Below, one piece after another: positions 19,179 through 29,474 of a DNA stretch of 30,313 nt. The notes beneath the pieces are model-generated. The model had not been told where the DNA came from. It made no database searches and saw only the letters and a list, made by a program, of their open reading frames with translations. The stretch spans positions 6,993 to 37,305 of the forward strand of contig MNCI01033602.1 of the NCBI GenBank assembly GCA_015680685.1, written 5' to 3'. Source of the stretch: Gnetum montanum (taxonomy: Eukaryota; Streptophyta; Gnetopsida; Gnetales; Gnetaceae). Numbering within the stretch: the first letter of the stretch is position 1; each line of letters opens with the position of its first letter. Position numbers and translations under genes: made by a program.

Positions 19179-19989
19179 TGATGAGTGGCGAGATACCCCT
19201 ACACTCAACCATACAAATAAGAGCGTAACATGCGCGATCTGGTTGAACTTCACAGACTAAGTGCCTACACACCCCATGGAACACTTAGGGTTAATCATTC
19301 GTTGTCTTCCTAGACTTACTTGTAGTTGTCACGGTGTATGGTTAAGTAAGTCTAAGGTATATGATTTTTATGCTTTTTATGTTTTTTTCTCCTATCCAAA
19401 CAAGGTGAAGGGTTGAGAAGGCTAATTACTAACTTTAACTAATGAACTAAGTCTAAATTAACCTAGTGTTAACATCCATTCCCACTTACCGTAAACACCC
19501 TAAACCGATGCAACCTTGGCTACCAAACGCTAATCGTTGCTGGGATTACCAAGCGTAATGCACATGCTTGAAGTGGTTGTACTGATGCACTTAACTAGGA
19601 GAGAAGGGTTGAGAGATTTAATAACTAATAAAGCATGTAAATAATAGTAAAGAAAATCCTAATTAGCCTATTCCATGGACTGCAAGGTTTATCCAAGAAG
19701 ATCGTCTTTATTTTCGTACACAAACTTGTGTTCAAGTACAATGTCTTCTCGAATAAAGATCCATTCACTTTAGGACTTCTATTGCAGGCACATGGAAAAT
19801 ATTCTATCTCTGGAGTGATCAATTTGCCATAGTTTCCCTACTATCTAGCCTAGGATGAGGAAACAAGGGAGATCCACTTCTTATTTTTAGATATGACGAT
19901 GCACCACGATATCGTGTACATAATATCATGAGGGATGGGATATCATGACTACCGCGATATCATGGCCCATGCGATATCACGTCCCATCA
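19179..19989 (-). mobile_element. Probable solo LTR, same family as 27292-29474
   Basis: Read on the minus strand it starts TGATGGGACG and ends CTCATCA. R-U5 words match the two tandem LTRs: AATAAAGAC..CTTCTTG (near 19705), CTTGGTAATCC and GGTTTAGG (near 19500-19550), AAATCATAT.CCTT with CTTAACCAT (near 19330-19365), and the last 60 bp with GGTA..T.G.CACTCATCA. No PBS follows the end. Flanks are atgtg (19174-19178) and gtgtg (19990-19994), a 4/5 match, as expected for an aged target duplication. No internal region adjoins, hence solo. Confidence 0.7.
19904..19989. repeat. 17-bp GATATC-type tandem repeat in solo LTR U3
   Basis: Four to five units of about 17 bp share TATCATG or a variant, spaced 14-17 bp. 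The first contains the perfect 12-bp palindrome CACGATATCGTG (19904-19915). It occupies the first 85 bp of U3. Confidence 0.8.
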
Positions 19990-20820
19990 GTGTGGTTCCC
20001 ATCTAAAATGAAAAAGAAGAAAAGAAAAAAAGCACAAACAAAAACAAAACAAAGAAAAAGAAAGAGATAGATAAAGAAGAAAAAAACATGATGGGAATTC
20101 AAAACACACCTCTTAGAAATATAAAAAGGCTAAAAGCATTGGTTATGGAACTAGAAAGACATGTTACCCATGCCTGAAGGCCCCCTTTTAACTAAGGCCC
20201 TATCTCACTTTCTACTTCTATTTTCTTCTCCTTGTGCAATGATGGCTGTTTTGTTGGAGAACTCTTGTGTCTCAAGCAGATGGATTGGTCTTGGAGTGGT
20301 TATTTGAAGTGACTAAAAGAGGTTGGTTTTGGTCTAGATTAAGGATGGATCTTCTCCAATCATTCTAAACACAAACTTCAGAAGGAACTTCTTATGACCT
20401 CAATTTGGATTCCATCCCACCTTCTCAATTTTCCATCTATACTACCATAATTCACCTCACTACAAGTATCTATGTTATGCTCAATGTGTTAGTTTGATGT
20501 ATTGAAATTCTTGGATAGATTCTTTTGGGTTGGTCCTTTGCTTTTCATGACCATCACTCAACTATGGGGCCCATAGACTCATTACTTGAGGTTATGCAAG
20601 GATAAAAATGACATGTGCCTACTATGGGGATGGCCCACTTGCATATCTCTTGGTTTGGTTAGTTAAGTTCTTTACTTTAGACATTACTACAATCCTATCT
20701 TTCACATATTCCATTGTGTATCTTGCAAAGTNGGGGCTTCAACACCCTCTTATACTATTCTCATCATGTTCATGGATTTTTGGGCTTCCATTTGATCTCA
20801 ATTTCATTCAAAAACTCCTT
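19990..20820. other. Intergenic spacer, no gene seen
   Basis: A purine-rich plus-strand tract (about 20006-20092) is followed by unassigned sequence. One ambiguous base lies at 20732. The short open frames have no motifs. Confidence 0.4.
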
Positions 20821-20833
20821 GTATTTTGAAAGT

Positions 20834-20893
20834 TTGACCAAAGTCAACAAAAGTCAATGGTGATCAATAGTCATGTTGACTAGGCCTAGTCAA
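20834..20893 (+). promoter_or_regulatory. W-box cluster with a 20-bp palindrome
   Basis: Five TTGAC(C/T) words on either strand lie within 60 bp: 20834, 20842 (reverse), 20852 (reverse), 20876 and 20888 (reverse). The last two form the perfect palindrome GTTGACTAGGCCTAGTCAAC at 20875-20894. W-boxes are the binding core of plant WRKY factors. The cluster ends about 35 bp before a TATA box. Confidence 0.65.
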
Positions 20894-20927
20894 CATAATG
20901 AACCCCAAAGATGCATGTCAAAAATCC

Positions 20928-20935
20928 TATAAATA
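20928..20935 (+). promoter_or_regulatory. TATA box downstream of the W-box cluster
   Basis: CCTATAAATACC lies just below the W-box palindrome and about 450 bp before the ATG of the coiled-coil ORF. Confidence 0.65.
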
Positions 20936-21071
20936 CCGCCATGGACTTTGAAATCTTTAACATTTGCTTCATAACAAGAGGGAAGTTTTTGCCATTTTTT
21001 AGAGCCCATGAATTTCCAACCATTTGTCCAAATCACTTTGTTCTTTAATCCTGTAGCTGGAGCTACTAGAG

Positions 21072-21377
21072 GTAAGATCTTAATCATGGGGGTTGTAAAC
21101 CTTAAGGTTTTTGATGAAATTTTTTAAAAATTTTTCTAACTCCCCTAGAGGATTAATGAATACAATGATATGAAACCACCAAATTTTGAGAGTTAATCAT
21201 TCCAACACCCTCCAAAATGACTTATTAACATTAAAATAAAATAAAATAATGATAAAAATTAATTAAATTAATTATAATCACAACTTATCCAAGTGTAACT
21301 ATCCCAAGAAGATAAGGTATCCCAATTGTTTCATTTTACACAACAATTGCTAACCTATGGTCATGTTGTGATTATAG
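21072..21377 (+). other. Possible leader intron
   Basis: A good donor (TAGAG then GTAAGATC at 21072) and an acceptor (GTGATTATAG ending 21377) bound a 306-bp AT-rich stretch. The ATG of the downstream ORF starts exactly at the acceptor. Splicing is inferred. Confidence 0.45.
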
Positions 21378-23462
21378 ATGGTGCCAAGTCCAAAATAACT
21401 GCAAGAGGAAGGACCCTCTCAAGTAAGAGAGAAAAAACCCAGAATTAGAAGGGGCCAACAAGAACAAGCCTAGGAGCCACTCAAGGCAACCCATGCAATG
21501 GGACCTCTTCAAGAGGAGCCCGAAGTGGAATTTGTTCAATAGATTTCTGAAGAAGAAGTTCCAATAGAACAATCATAGTGAGGGAAAGCACTAGGACCCA
21601 TACCAATTCTGCTTCAACATCATTAGGCCTCATGAAATCCAACACTCAATTCTTCAAGAACTAAAATTTGGATCATTTCTAGAACATGCTCTAGTAGAGG
21701 AAAAAACACAATTGCAAACTTCTCCCATGTGGGAGATCATCACATTTAGTGGGGAGTGTTACATGGAAGAGACATACCTCTTCTAAAACAAAAAAAGGAT
21801 AAGCTCCAAAGTGAAGATCAAGGATATTCAAGTGTCCTACTTAGTTGAAGCTATCACATAGGTGCTTGGGTTGCTTGATATTGGGACATAACTAATAGGG
21901 CTATCAACACAAGCTAACCCTAAGGCTAAAAAAAAGTGGACACAATGATGTTATGTGGTCAACTATAGGGAATTTAACATACTCACACTAGCTAAATGCA
22001 TATACTTGAAGATACTGGCCTATCACCTCAATCTAATGGTGAGGCCCAACAAGGTCACCACCTTTTCTGCCTAAGCATGCATCACTCTAAGTGGGAGATT
22101 TTAAGCAAACCTTCAATAATTGATCTATTTAGAGATTAAGAAGCGCTTCAAAAAAATGAAAATGGATGAAAGACTCTACCTTATCCATGCCTTATTTGGA
22201 AACTTTGCAAAAGGGTAAGAATTATCTACTATGAAAATGACATGATCAAGCATGTTCCTTTGGCCTCAAGGTCTAAAATAATTAAAGACAAGGCACTTGC
22301 TATGACTAAAGAAGGGGAGCATTAGTCACCACCTTCACCACCTACTCAAAAAGAAACTCTAAAGGACCATGCAGCCATTAAGCACTTGTGCAAAATCTAA
22401 AAATAGCTCTTGCATGAAAGGGAGTAGCATGCAAGAATGAGTGGTGGAGAGCCATCTATATATCGACCTATGATGAGTCACCTTAATGAGGTAGCTTAGA
22501 CAATTAGCCATATGAAAAGATGTGGGCTGATATTCTTTATCCAAAGAGTGTAGTTGCCTATGAGGTCAAATCTTGATGCCCAAGAGGTAATAGTGCCTTT
22601 ATCTCAATACCATTTATTCCTAGAAATCTCTATCTACACTTCAAGATGTGTAGACATCTGTAGACACGATTAGCAAAAAATTAAGTGCAAATTAGCATGA
22701 AAAGTTGTTGAACTGACTAGTGGGGACTAGGCAACTGATTTCAAATATCTTTTATTTTTTGAATAACATTACTACAACCCAATCAGAGATATTGGAAACA
22801 AAGTGCAACTGCATCATCCTGGAAGTGCAAATTGAAACAGCCCAAGCATAAAACCAATGGTTAATTGTAGAAGTTGCTGAACTACATGTTCATTTTGCTA
22901 GTCCTACACTCCTTAGCCTAGCAATACCTAGAGATGAAGCTTTTCAATAGCTTCAAGAATGACTAAAACAAGTTACGGAGGAAACTCTAATGGCCATCTT
23001 CAACCATTCCATAGAAAAAGCAAAAAATTACTTAGTTCAAAAGGACTTGGTTTAGATGCATGAAGAAAATGAGTTGCTGACCATAGAAAATCACCACCTA
23101 TGCAATGTTGATGCACAAAAATAATAGATGTAGGAATTCATTCATCAATAGTAGGAACAACTTGCCAGGGTAAACATAGAATTGAGGAAATTGGCCACAA
23201 AAAATCATAATTTGTCTATGGAGAAAGTTTGAGACTTATGCTACAAATCTGCCATTGAGATTACCACTTGAATAAATGAAGCTTTGAAATTTAAAAGAGT
23301 TAGGAATCATTATAGAGACCATGTTGGCCTATAGCAGGGAGTCAATGAAAAGCGTATTCAAATGGCTAAGGAAAAAGTAAAGGAGGACCTCAAGCATCTC
23401 TAGCAAGGAAGAGAAGTGTGGCAATCCATCATTGATGGAATAGATTCCTATAACACAACAAA
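21378..23462 (+). pseudogene. Decayed coiled-coil protein ORF with its own promoter
   Basis: It starts ATG GTG CCA (MVPSPK, then a stop) and remains readable through many stops as a charged protein. An acidic/Gln N-terminus leads to a mixed region (SGECYMEETYLF, SSKVKIKDIQVSYLVEAIT, LTLAKCIYLKILAYHLNLMV, EIKKRFKKMKMDERLYLIHA). A long C-terminal coiled-coil-like part follows (ARVNIELRKLATKNHNLSME, NEKRIQMAKEKVKEDLKHL), ending near SYNTTKVLHGF. Early stops fall largely where Gln fits (CAA to TAA, CAG to TAG). I do not recognise the family. Its setting (own TATA box, reading into an LTR) resembles the accessory gene at 6806-10806, but I could not align the proteins by eye. Confidence 0.55.
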
Positions 23463-23728
23463 GGTTCTCCATGGGTTTTGATCATGTTGCAAGTTTTTGT
23501 GGACCATGACATGTTTCTTATTTTTGATTCATGTCTTGAATACTTATTTTCTTACATTGGTCATCTTGGTTTTGGTTTCTTTTAAAGGTTTTTTCTTTAG
23601 TTTCATCACAACCTTTGGTTGTTTCTTCTCCAATGTCGTTGCAGCTCATCTCTTCGTTGCTATTGAAGACTTTTGTTCGTTGTTGTTCTTAGCTAGATGC
23701 TTGTGTGCATGACATTCTTTGGTGTCAG

Positions 23729-23761
23729 AACCCTCATGTACACCATTCAAACATGAGGGTT
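23729..23761 (+). other. Conserved hairpin A, copy 1
   Basis: AACCCTCATG and CATGAGGGTT form a perfect 10-bp stem with a 13-base loop. Equivalents are at 24596-24630, 25474-25502 and 26348-26376. Copy 2 has matching changes in both arms (C to T and G to A). Confidence 0.85.
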
Positions 23762-23866
23762 TTCCTAAACCCTATACACCCTTAGGCTTTGCCAAAAGAT
23801 CTAATTTGTTGAATGCTTCATGTTCACTTTTGAAATATTATTTTGTAATAGTTTTATCAGTTTATC

Positions 23867-23900
23867 GTCCCACCCCCATCTTGCCTATGATGAGTGGGAC
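23867..23900 (+). other. Conserved hairpin B, copy 1
   Basis: GTCCCAC and GTGGGAC form a 7-bp stem around a 20-base loop. Later copies keep it with one mismatch or a G-T pair. Confidence 0.75.
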
Positions 23901-23991
23901 CCACTCTAAATTTAAACAATGGTGGTTTTTCTAATTTTAGAAGTTAGGACCCTATTTATACATGTATTAGCATGTTCATTCCCTTGCCTTT

Positions 23992-24005
23992 GTAGCTTCG
24001 GCTAC
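23992..24005 (+). other. TTCG tetraloop hairpin, copy 1
   Basis: GTAGC, TTCG, GCTAC: as RNA this is a C(UUCG)G tetraloop, among the most stable known. It is perfect again at 25735-25748 and decayed in copies 2 and 4. Confidence 0.85.
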
Positions 24006-24027
24006 CTGGCCACATTGCCTAAATAGA

Positions 24028-24052
24028 CTGATGAGGGGTGCAAGTCCCGAAA
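24028..24052 (+). ncRNA. Hammerhead-ribozyme-like core, copy 1
   Basis: CTGATGAG, a GGG/CCC stem with loop, then CGAAA: the conserved strings of a hammerhead core with helix II closed. Equivalents: 24897-24922 (extra T before GAAA), 25771-25796 (altered stem), 26645-26670 (core lost). I could not close helices I and III or find a cleavable UH at the expected place; ACATT upstream can pair with AATGT after GAAA, but a G follows. Treat as a candidate or a decayed ribozyme. Confidence 0.4.
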
Positions 24053-25770
24053 AATGTTTTCTGTAATAATAGACATTGTGCAATGCTTTGAGATTTCTAT
24101 TACTTTATGTTTAATAGTTTTTTTGTTTTACAATTTCTATACTATTTCTCTCAACCTCCCCATTCTTTTCCTTGACGTACAAGATCTCTTCAAAAATTTT
24201 AAGCTCCAAAATTTTTTTGCTCTACCACGCTGCCTTGGAATTTCTGAGCCCTACTTGAAAGTTTCTTTCGCTAATTCTATCCATTTTTAGATTTTTTTTT
24301 CTATTTCTGGTTATGTTTTAATCATTTTGCAGGTTCTCCATAGATTTTGATTGCATTGTAGGTTTTTGTAGATCATGATATGTTTCTTCTTTTTCATCCA
24401 TGTCTTGACCACCACTCTACTTACGTTGGTCTTCCTGGTTGTGGTTTCTTCTGAAGGTGCTTTCTTCAGTTTCATCATAACCTCTGGTTGTTTCTTTTCC
24501 AACATCATTGCATCTTGTCTCTTCGTTGTTATTGAATATTTTTGTTCATTGCTATTTTCAGCGAGATGCTTACGTGCATGACATTCTTTGGTGTCGAATC
24601 CCTCATGTCCACCATTCAAACATGAGGATTCCCCTAAACCCTATACACCCTTTAGCTCTGTCAAAAGATCCAATTTGTTGAATGCTTCCTATTTTCTTTT
24701 TAAATACTATTCTATAATAGTTTTGTCAGGACATCGTCCCACCCCAATCTTGCCTATGATGAGTGGGGCCCGCTCTAATTTTAGAGAGCAGTGGGTTTTC
24801 TAATTTTAGAAGTTTGGACCCTTTTTATACATGTACTGGCATGCTGATTTCCTTGCCTTTGTAACTTCGACTACCTGGCCACATTGCCTAAAAACACTGA
24901 TGAGGGGTGCAAGTCCCTGAAAACATTTTATGTAACAATAGAATTTGTGCAATGTTTTGAGCTTTCTATTACTTTCTGTTTAATATTTTTTCTATTTTAC
25001 AGTTTCTATAGTATTTCTCTCAGCCTCCCCATTCTTTTCTTTGATGCACGAGATCTCTTCAAAAATTTTAAGCTCCAAAAATATTTCTCTCTATCTTCCT
25101 ACCTTCGAATTGCTAAGCCTTGTTTGACATTGTCTTTCACTGTTCTATGGATTCTAACCATTTTTAGATTTTTTTTATTTTTGGTTAGGTTTTAATCCTT
25201 TTGCAGGTTATCCATGGGTTTTGATCACATTGCAAGTTTTTGTGGACCATGACATACTTCTTCTTTTCGATCCATGTCTTGACCATTTCTCTGCTTACAT
25301 TGGTCTTCTTAGTTATGGCTTCTTCTGAAGGTGCTTTCTTCAGTTTCATCACAACCTCTAGCTATTTCTTCTCTAGCGTCATTATAGATCATCTATTCTT
25401 TGCTATTGAAAATTTTTGTTCTTTGTTGTTTTCAATCAAATGCTTGGATGCATGCCGTTCTTTGGTGTCAGACCCCTCATGTCCAACATTCAAACATGAG
25501 GGTTCCTCTAAATCCTATACTACCTTCAGCTTTGCCAAAAGATTCGATTTGTTGAATGGTTCATGTTCACTTTTGAAATACTATTCTGTAATAGTTTTGT
25601 CAATACATCGTCCCACCCCCATCTCACCTATGATGAGTGGGGCCTACTCTAATTTTAAAGAGTAGTGATTTTTCTAATTTTAGAAGTTGGAATCCTATTT
25701 ATACATGTACTAGCATGCTCATTCACTTAGCTTTGTAGCTTCGGCTACCTAGCCATGTTTCCTAAACACA

Positions 25771-25796
25771 CTGATGATGGGTGCAAGTCCTCGAAA
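25771..25796 (+). ncRNA. Hammerhead-like core, copy 3
   Basis: CTGATGA, then TGGG, TGCAAGT, CCTC, GAAA, preceded by a perfect TTCG hairpin. It keeps the core strings with a weaker helix II than copy 1. Confidence 0.35.
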
Positions 25797-26848
25797 ATGT
25801 TTTGTATAACAACAAATGTTTTGCAATTCTTTGAGCTTTATATTAGTTTTTGTTTAACAATTTTTTTATTTTAGAGTTTCTATAGTATTTCTCTTAGCCT
25901 TACCATTCTTTTCCTTGATGCATGAGATCTCTTCAAAAATTTTAAGATCCAAAAAAATTTCTCTCTATCATGCTGCCTTGGAATTGTGAAGCCTTGCTTG
26001 ACAACATCTTTCACTATTCTCTGGATTCTAATCATTTTTAGATTTTTTTCTATTTTGGTTAGGTTTTAATTCTTTTGTACGTTCTCCATAGGTTTTGATC
26101 ACATTGCAGGCTTTTGTGGACCACAACATGTTTCTTCTTTTTGATCCATGTCTTGACCACCACTCTTCTTACGTTGGTCTTCTTGGTTGTGGTTTCTTCT
26201 GAAGGTGCTTTCTTTAGTTTTATCACAACCTCTGGTTGTTTCTTCTCCAATGTCATTGTGGCTCATCTCTTCATTGCTATTGAATATTTTTGTTCATTCC
26301 TATTTTGAACCGAACACTTGCGTGCATGACATTCTTTGATGTCGGACCCCTCATGTCCACCATTCAAACATGAGGGTTTCCCTAAACCCTATACATCCTT
26401 TGGCTTTGCCAAAATATATGATTTTTTGAATGCTTCATGTTTGCTTTTGAAGTGCTATTCTGTAATAGTTTTGTCAATATATCATCCTATCCCCATCTTA
26501 CCTATGACAAGTGGGGCCCACTCTAATTTTAAGGAGCGGTAGTTTTTCTAATTTTAGAAGTTGGTAGCCTATTTATACATGTACTGGCATGCTCATTCCC
26601 TTTCCTTTGCAACTTTGACTACCTAGTTGCATTGCCTAAACAGATTGATGAGGGGTGAAAGTTTCCAAAAATGTTTTGTATAACAAGAAATGTTGTGTAA
26701 TTCTTTAAGCTTTCTATTACTTTCTATTTAATAGTTTTTCTATTTTATAGTTTCTATAGTATTTCTCTGAGCCTCCCTATTCTTTTCCTTGATGCATAAG
26801 ATCTCTTCAAAAATTTTAAGCTCTAAAAAAATCTTAAGCTCCAAAAAT

Positions 26849-27290
26849 AATTTTAAGATCTAATTGAAGAAGTTTCAAATTAAAGAAATGATAGAGTACA
26901 TGGAATTGGCCAATTTTCACTATGCAAACCTAGAAATGCTAACTATTAGGTAGCTATAGTCAAAACTCAAAAACATAGGTGGCTATCTTGTACTTGTTAT
27001 ACAAGGCTAAGTTCAAGCACCATAAGGACACCAAGCAAAAGCTTGTGACAACAAATGCTAAACTCAAAATTCTCAGGGCACAATTCATGGATCAACGATC
27101 AACTGCTAACAACTTATCCAAGAGAATGAATGATTACTAGGAGCTAAAATATGCAATCAGATTGTTCAACATCAAGTGCAAACAATTTGCTATCTCGTTC
27201 ATCAACACCAAGGAGCTATTTTCAACAATTCCATACCTTTCCAATTTTGTAAAGAAACTCAAGAATAAGTTCTCATTCAGTCATGGGGGT
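26849..27290 (+). pseudogene. C-terminal remnant of the coiled-coil ORF
   Basis: Readable fragments are KEMIEYMELANFHYANLEML, QFMDQRSTANNLSKRMNDY, ELKYAIRLFNIKCKQFAI and NFVKKLKNKFSFSHGG. They are charged, helix-forming and close to the style of 22900-23450. Coding runs up to the GGGGG-bearing tract that abuts the LTR. It may be the end of the same protein, with the 870-bp array lying in an intron or inserted between. Confidence 0.45.
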
Positions 27291-27291
27291 A
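27281..27291 (+). other. Polypurine-tract-like junction before LTR 1
   Basis: TCATGGGGGTA directly precedes TGATAAGTC. It is short for a polypurine tract, but its position at the internal-LTR junction fits. Confidence 0.4.
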
Positions 27292-27426
27292 TGATAAGTC
27301 GTTGTTGGCTACATCAACAAGGCCTCATCAACTAAGCCCTGTTGACTGGGCCCTATTGACATGGCCTTATTAATGCATTATTTCATGCATCAACATGGCC
27401 CCATCAACATAGGGTCCATTTTTGCT

Positions 27427-27434
27427 TATAAATA
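27427..27434 (+). promoter_or_regulatory. LTR 1 TATA box
   Basis: TATAAATA in GCTTATAAATACATGCTCAT, the same context as in LTR 2. Confidence 0.7.
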
Positions 27435-27948
27435 CATGCTCATCAACCACATTTATGACATTATGCAATCATAGTGTAGTGAAGCTCTTGTAGTTTTTCC
27501 ATTTAAGAGTTAGAATATTTTCCTGAGTACGCATAGCAATAGTCATTAAGTGTATGGCTCTTTATTCAATCACTACTATACCAGAGGACGATAGTGTTTG
27601 CAACAATAAAGACAAACTTCTTGATAAATCTTGTAGCATTTTGGATAATTTAAATGTCTCATTTATGCAATTAATATATTTTCAGTTATTTATTCTGTAT
27701 TTTCCAGTAATTAAGCTAATTAGGTAAGTAAGCGAGGTAAGCTAAATAGATTAAATACATAAGTACGACTGCTTCAAGTGTAACAAGTACTTTCTTGGTA
27801 ATCCAAATAGTGTTATTACTTAGTGCACCCAGTAGCATACTGCTTGGTAACCTAGCAATGGATACATGGGTTTAGGTCATGTACAGCAACTGGGACCAAA
27901 TACTTATGTTAGGACTAATTGAATAGTAGTTAGCTCATTAGATTAAAA

Positions 27949-28500
27949 ATAGGTATTAAATTACTTTATTCTTCATTTTTTTTATTTCAAGCACCAAAAT
28001 CATAAAACATAAAATGATAAAAATCATATGCCTTGATTACACTTAACCATAGCTTTGAGCTTCATAAGTCACATTGGGAAAACAATGAATGACCTTAGGG
28101 AAAGAATCACTACCTAGAAGACTAGTGCACCAAAAACTATAGAGTTCACAAAATTTGACCAAATCAAACATGAATGCTTTGTGATTCATATGGTTGGGCA
28201 TAGGAGTACCTTGACCTTTCATCAACTAGTTTAGATTATCTTTCTACTTTTACAGTAATTAGTTAAATATTTTAATAGTTTAAATATGTTAATAATAATA
28301 AAAACCATTGTTCATCCTAGTCACACTTAATCATACCAATTAAGCTCACACAAGTGTGATTAGAAAGATGATTATCAACATCTTAGTCCTTGGTTATCTA
28401 AGGCATCTATCTAGTCCTAAGTCTAAGAAATTTAACTAGATTATGCATGACTATTTATGATTTATATGGTTAGTTGTAGGATCTACTCTACCATTCATCA
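27949..28500 (+). repeat. Duplicated U5 tail in LTR 1
   Basis: Two diverged copies, ending at 28224 and 28500, share the order TTACACTTAA(C/T)CAT, then a TTT.A.(C/T)(T/A)A.AT.ATGC-like block, ATTCATATGGTTGG or TTTATATGGTTAG, and a final CATCA. Only the second is followed by the PBS-like site. Confidence 0.6.
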
Positions 28501-28520
28501 TTGATGCCACTACTAAGGAC
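28501..28520 (+). other. PBS-like site after LTR 1
   Basis: TTGATGCCACTACTAAGGAC is a decayed version of the site after LTR 2. The following GCTAG word is also shared. Confidence 0.55.
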
Positions 28521-28594
28521 TTTGATGCTAGTATTTTAGATAACGAGGATCATTTAAAGATTGCTATTAAAACTTAACATTATGTACCATTTAC

Positions 28595-29474
28595 TGATGA
28601 GTCATGGTTTGCTGCATCAACTAGGCCATGTTGACATGGTTTGTTGTACCGACTAGGCCCCATCAACTAGGCTAGGCCCTATCAATGTGCTCTATTACAT
28701 TGACTAGGCCCCATTGACACAACCCAAAAATAAAATCTATAAATACATGCTCATAGTCATTTTTATGTCATTCTTTGGTCAATGAAGTAGCCAAACTCTT
28801 GTAGTTTTATTCCATAGTCTAAAATAATAGTAAGTGAGTTCTTGTATTTTGGATCTAAGTTAGTTTTATGGCATCTTATTTGAGTGGAAATGTACCTAGA
28901 AACATTCCATGAATGGAAATGAGATCAAGATTGATTCTTATTCATTGTTGCACTTTGACCTATATTAAATTTACTTTCCATGCAATTTACATTTCATGTA
29001 CTTAGTTAATATTTACATTTCCATGCATGTTAATAAATTGGTGAAATGAGCATGACCAATTTTAAGCATAAACATGTATTTGCATGCTTGGTTCACCCAG
29101 TAGCATATCATTTGGTAATCCCTATAGTGGATATGTGGATTTAGGACATGTACAACAAGTTGAGAATAGACACTCATCACCCATAGGCTAGATTATAATT
29201 TACTTTTCATTGTTATTTAGTTTTAAAAAATGATTTCTTTGTTATCATTAAGAGTAGCATGAGGCCGAAAAAAAATCCAGAATCATATGCCTCACTTTGG
29301 ACTAAATCATACGTGACAAAGCTACCATTGATCCAAGTGGGAAGATAGTGAATTGTGATCAAGGAATCTTGATCTATATGCCATAACTAGTCACATACAT
29401 ATAATTTGACCAAATTGTGCATGAATTCTTGTAATTCATATTGTTGAGCATAGGGGGTACCTTGCTACTCATCA
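28595..29474 (+). mobile_element. LTR 2, 5' LTR of the right-hand element
   Basis: It begins TGATGAGTCA and ends CTACTCATCA (880 bp). U3 starts with repeated CATCAACTAGGCC/TTGACTAGGCC words, then TCTATAAATACATGCTCAT (TATA 28738-28745). The later TTCACCCAGTAGCATA..TTGGTAA block equals that of LTR 1. A PBS-like site and gag coding follow, so it is a 5' LTR. Confidence 0.8.
28738..28745 (+). promoter_or_regulatory. LTR 2 TATA box
   Basis: TATAAATA, aligned with the LTR 1 box, about 145 bp from the LTR start. Confidence 0.7.

Larger units (their letters stand above)
23463..26848 (+). repeat. Four-copy tandem array, about 870-bp monomer
   Basis: Copies start at 23463, 24332, 25206 and 26080 (GGTTCTCCAT.GGTTTTGAT), giving periods of 869, 874 and 874; the fourth stops about 110 bp short. 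Each copy keeps the same order: a stretch open on both strands, an 8-10 bp hairpin (CCCTCATG/CATGAGGG), a second hairpin (GTCCCAC/GTGGGAC), a TTCG-loop hairpin, a hammerhead-like core, a T-rich tract, and TTTTGCAG before the next copy. Copies are diverged but fully alignable. The array sits between two parts of the coiled-coil ORF. Confidence 0.93.
27292..28500 (+). mobile_element. LTR 1 of a tandem LTR pair
   Basis: It begins TGATAAGTCG and ends CATTCATCA, followed by a PBS-like site. U3 starts with a cluster of ATCAAC/GTTGAC and GGCC words, then TTATAAATAC at 27426 and AATAAAGAC near 27607. R-U5 blocks match LTR 2 and the minus-strand solo LTR. It is about 330 bp longer than LTR 2, mostly through a tandem duplication of its last 276 bp (ends at 28224 and 28500). 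Confidence 0.75.

Noticed and set aside
19625-19822. 65-residue minus-strand ORF
   Set aside because: Lies wholly in the R-U5 of the solo LTR and covers its AATAAA.
20732-20732. Ambiguous base N
   Set aside because: A single uncalled base, no biological meaning.
24028-24034. C/D snoRNA box C (TGATGA)
   Set aside because: No box D at a suitable distance and no terminal stem; the hammerhead-like reading explains more of the string.
23497-26542. Hydrophobic plus-strand ORFs (60-141 residues) as membrane proteins
   Set aside because: They recur once per monomer, are antisense to equally open Lys/Glu-rich frames, and are broken differently in each copy. The direction of any real coding is undecided.
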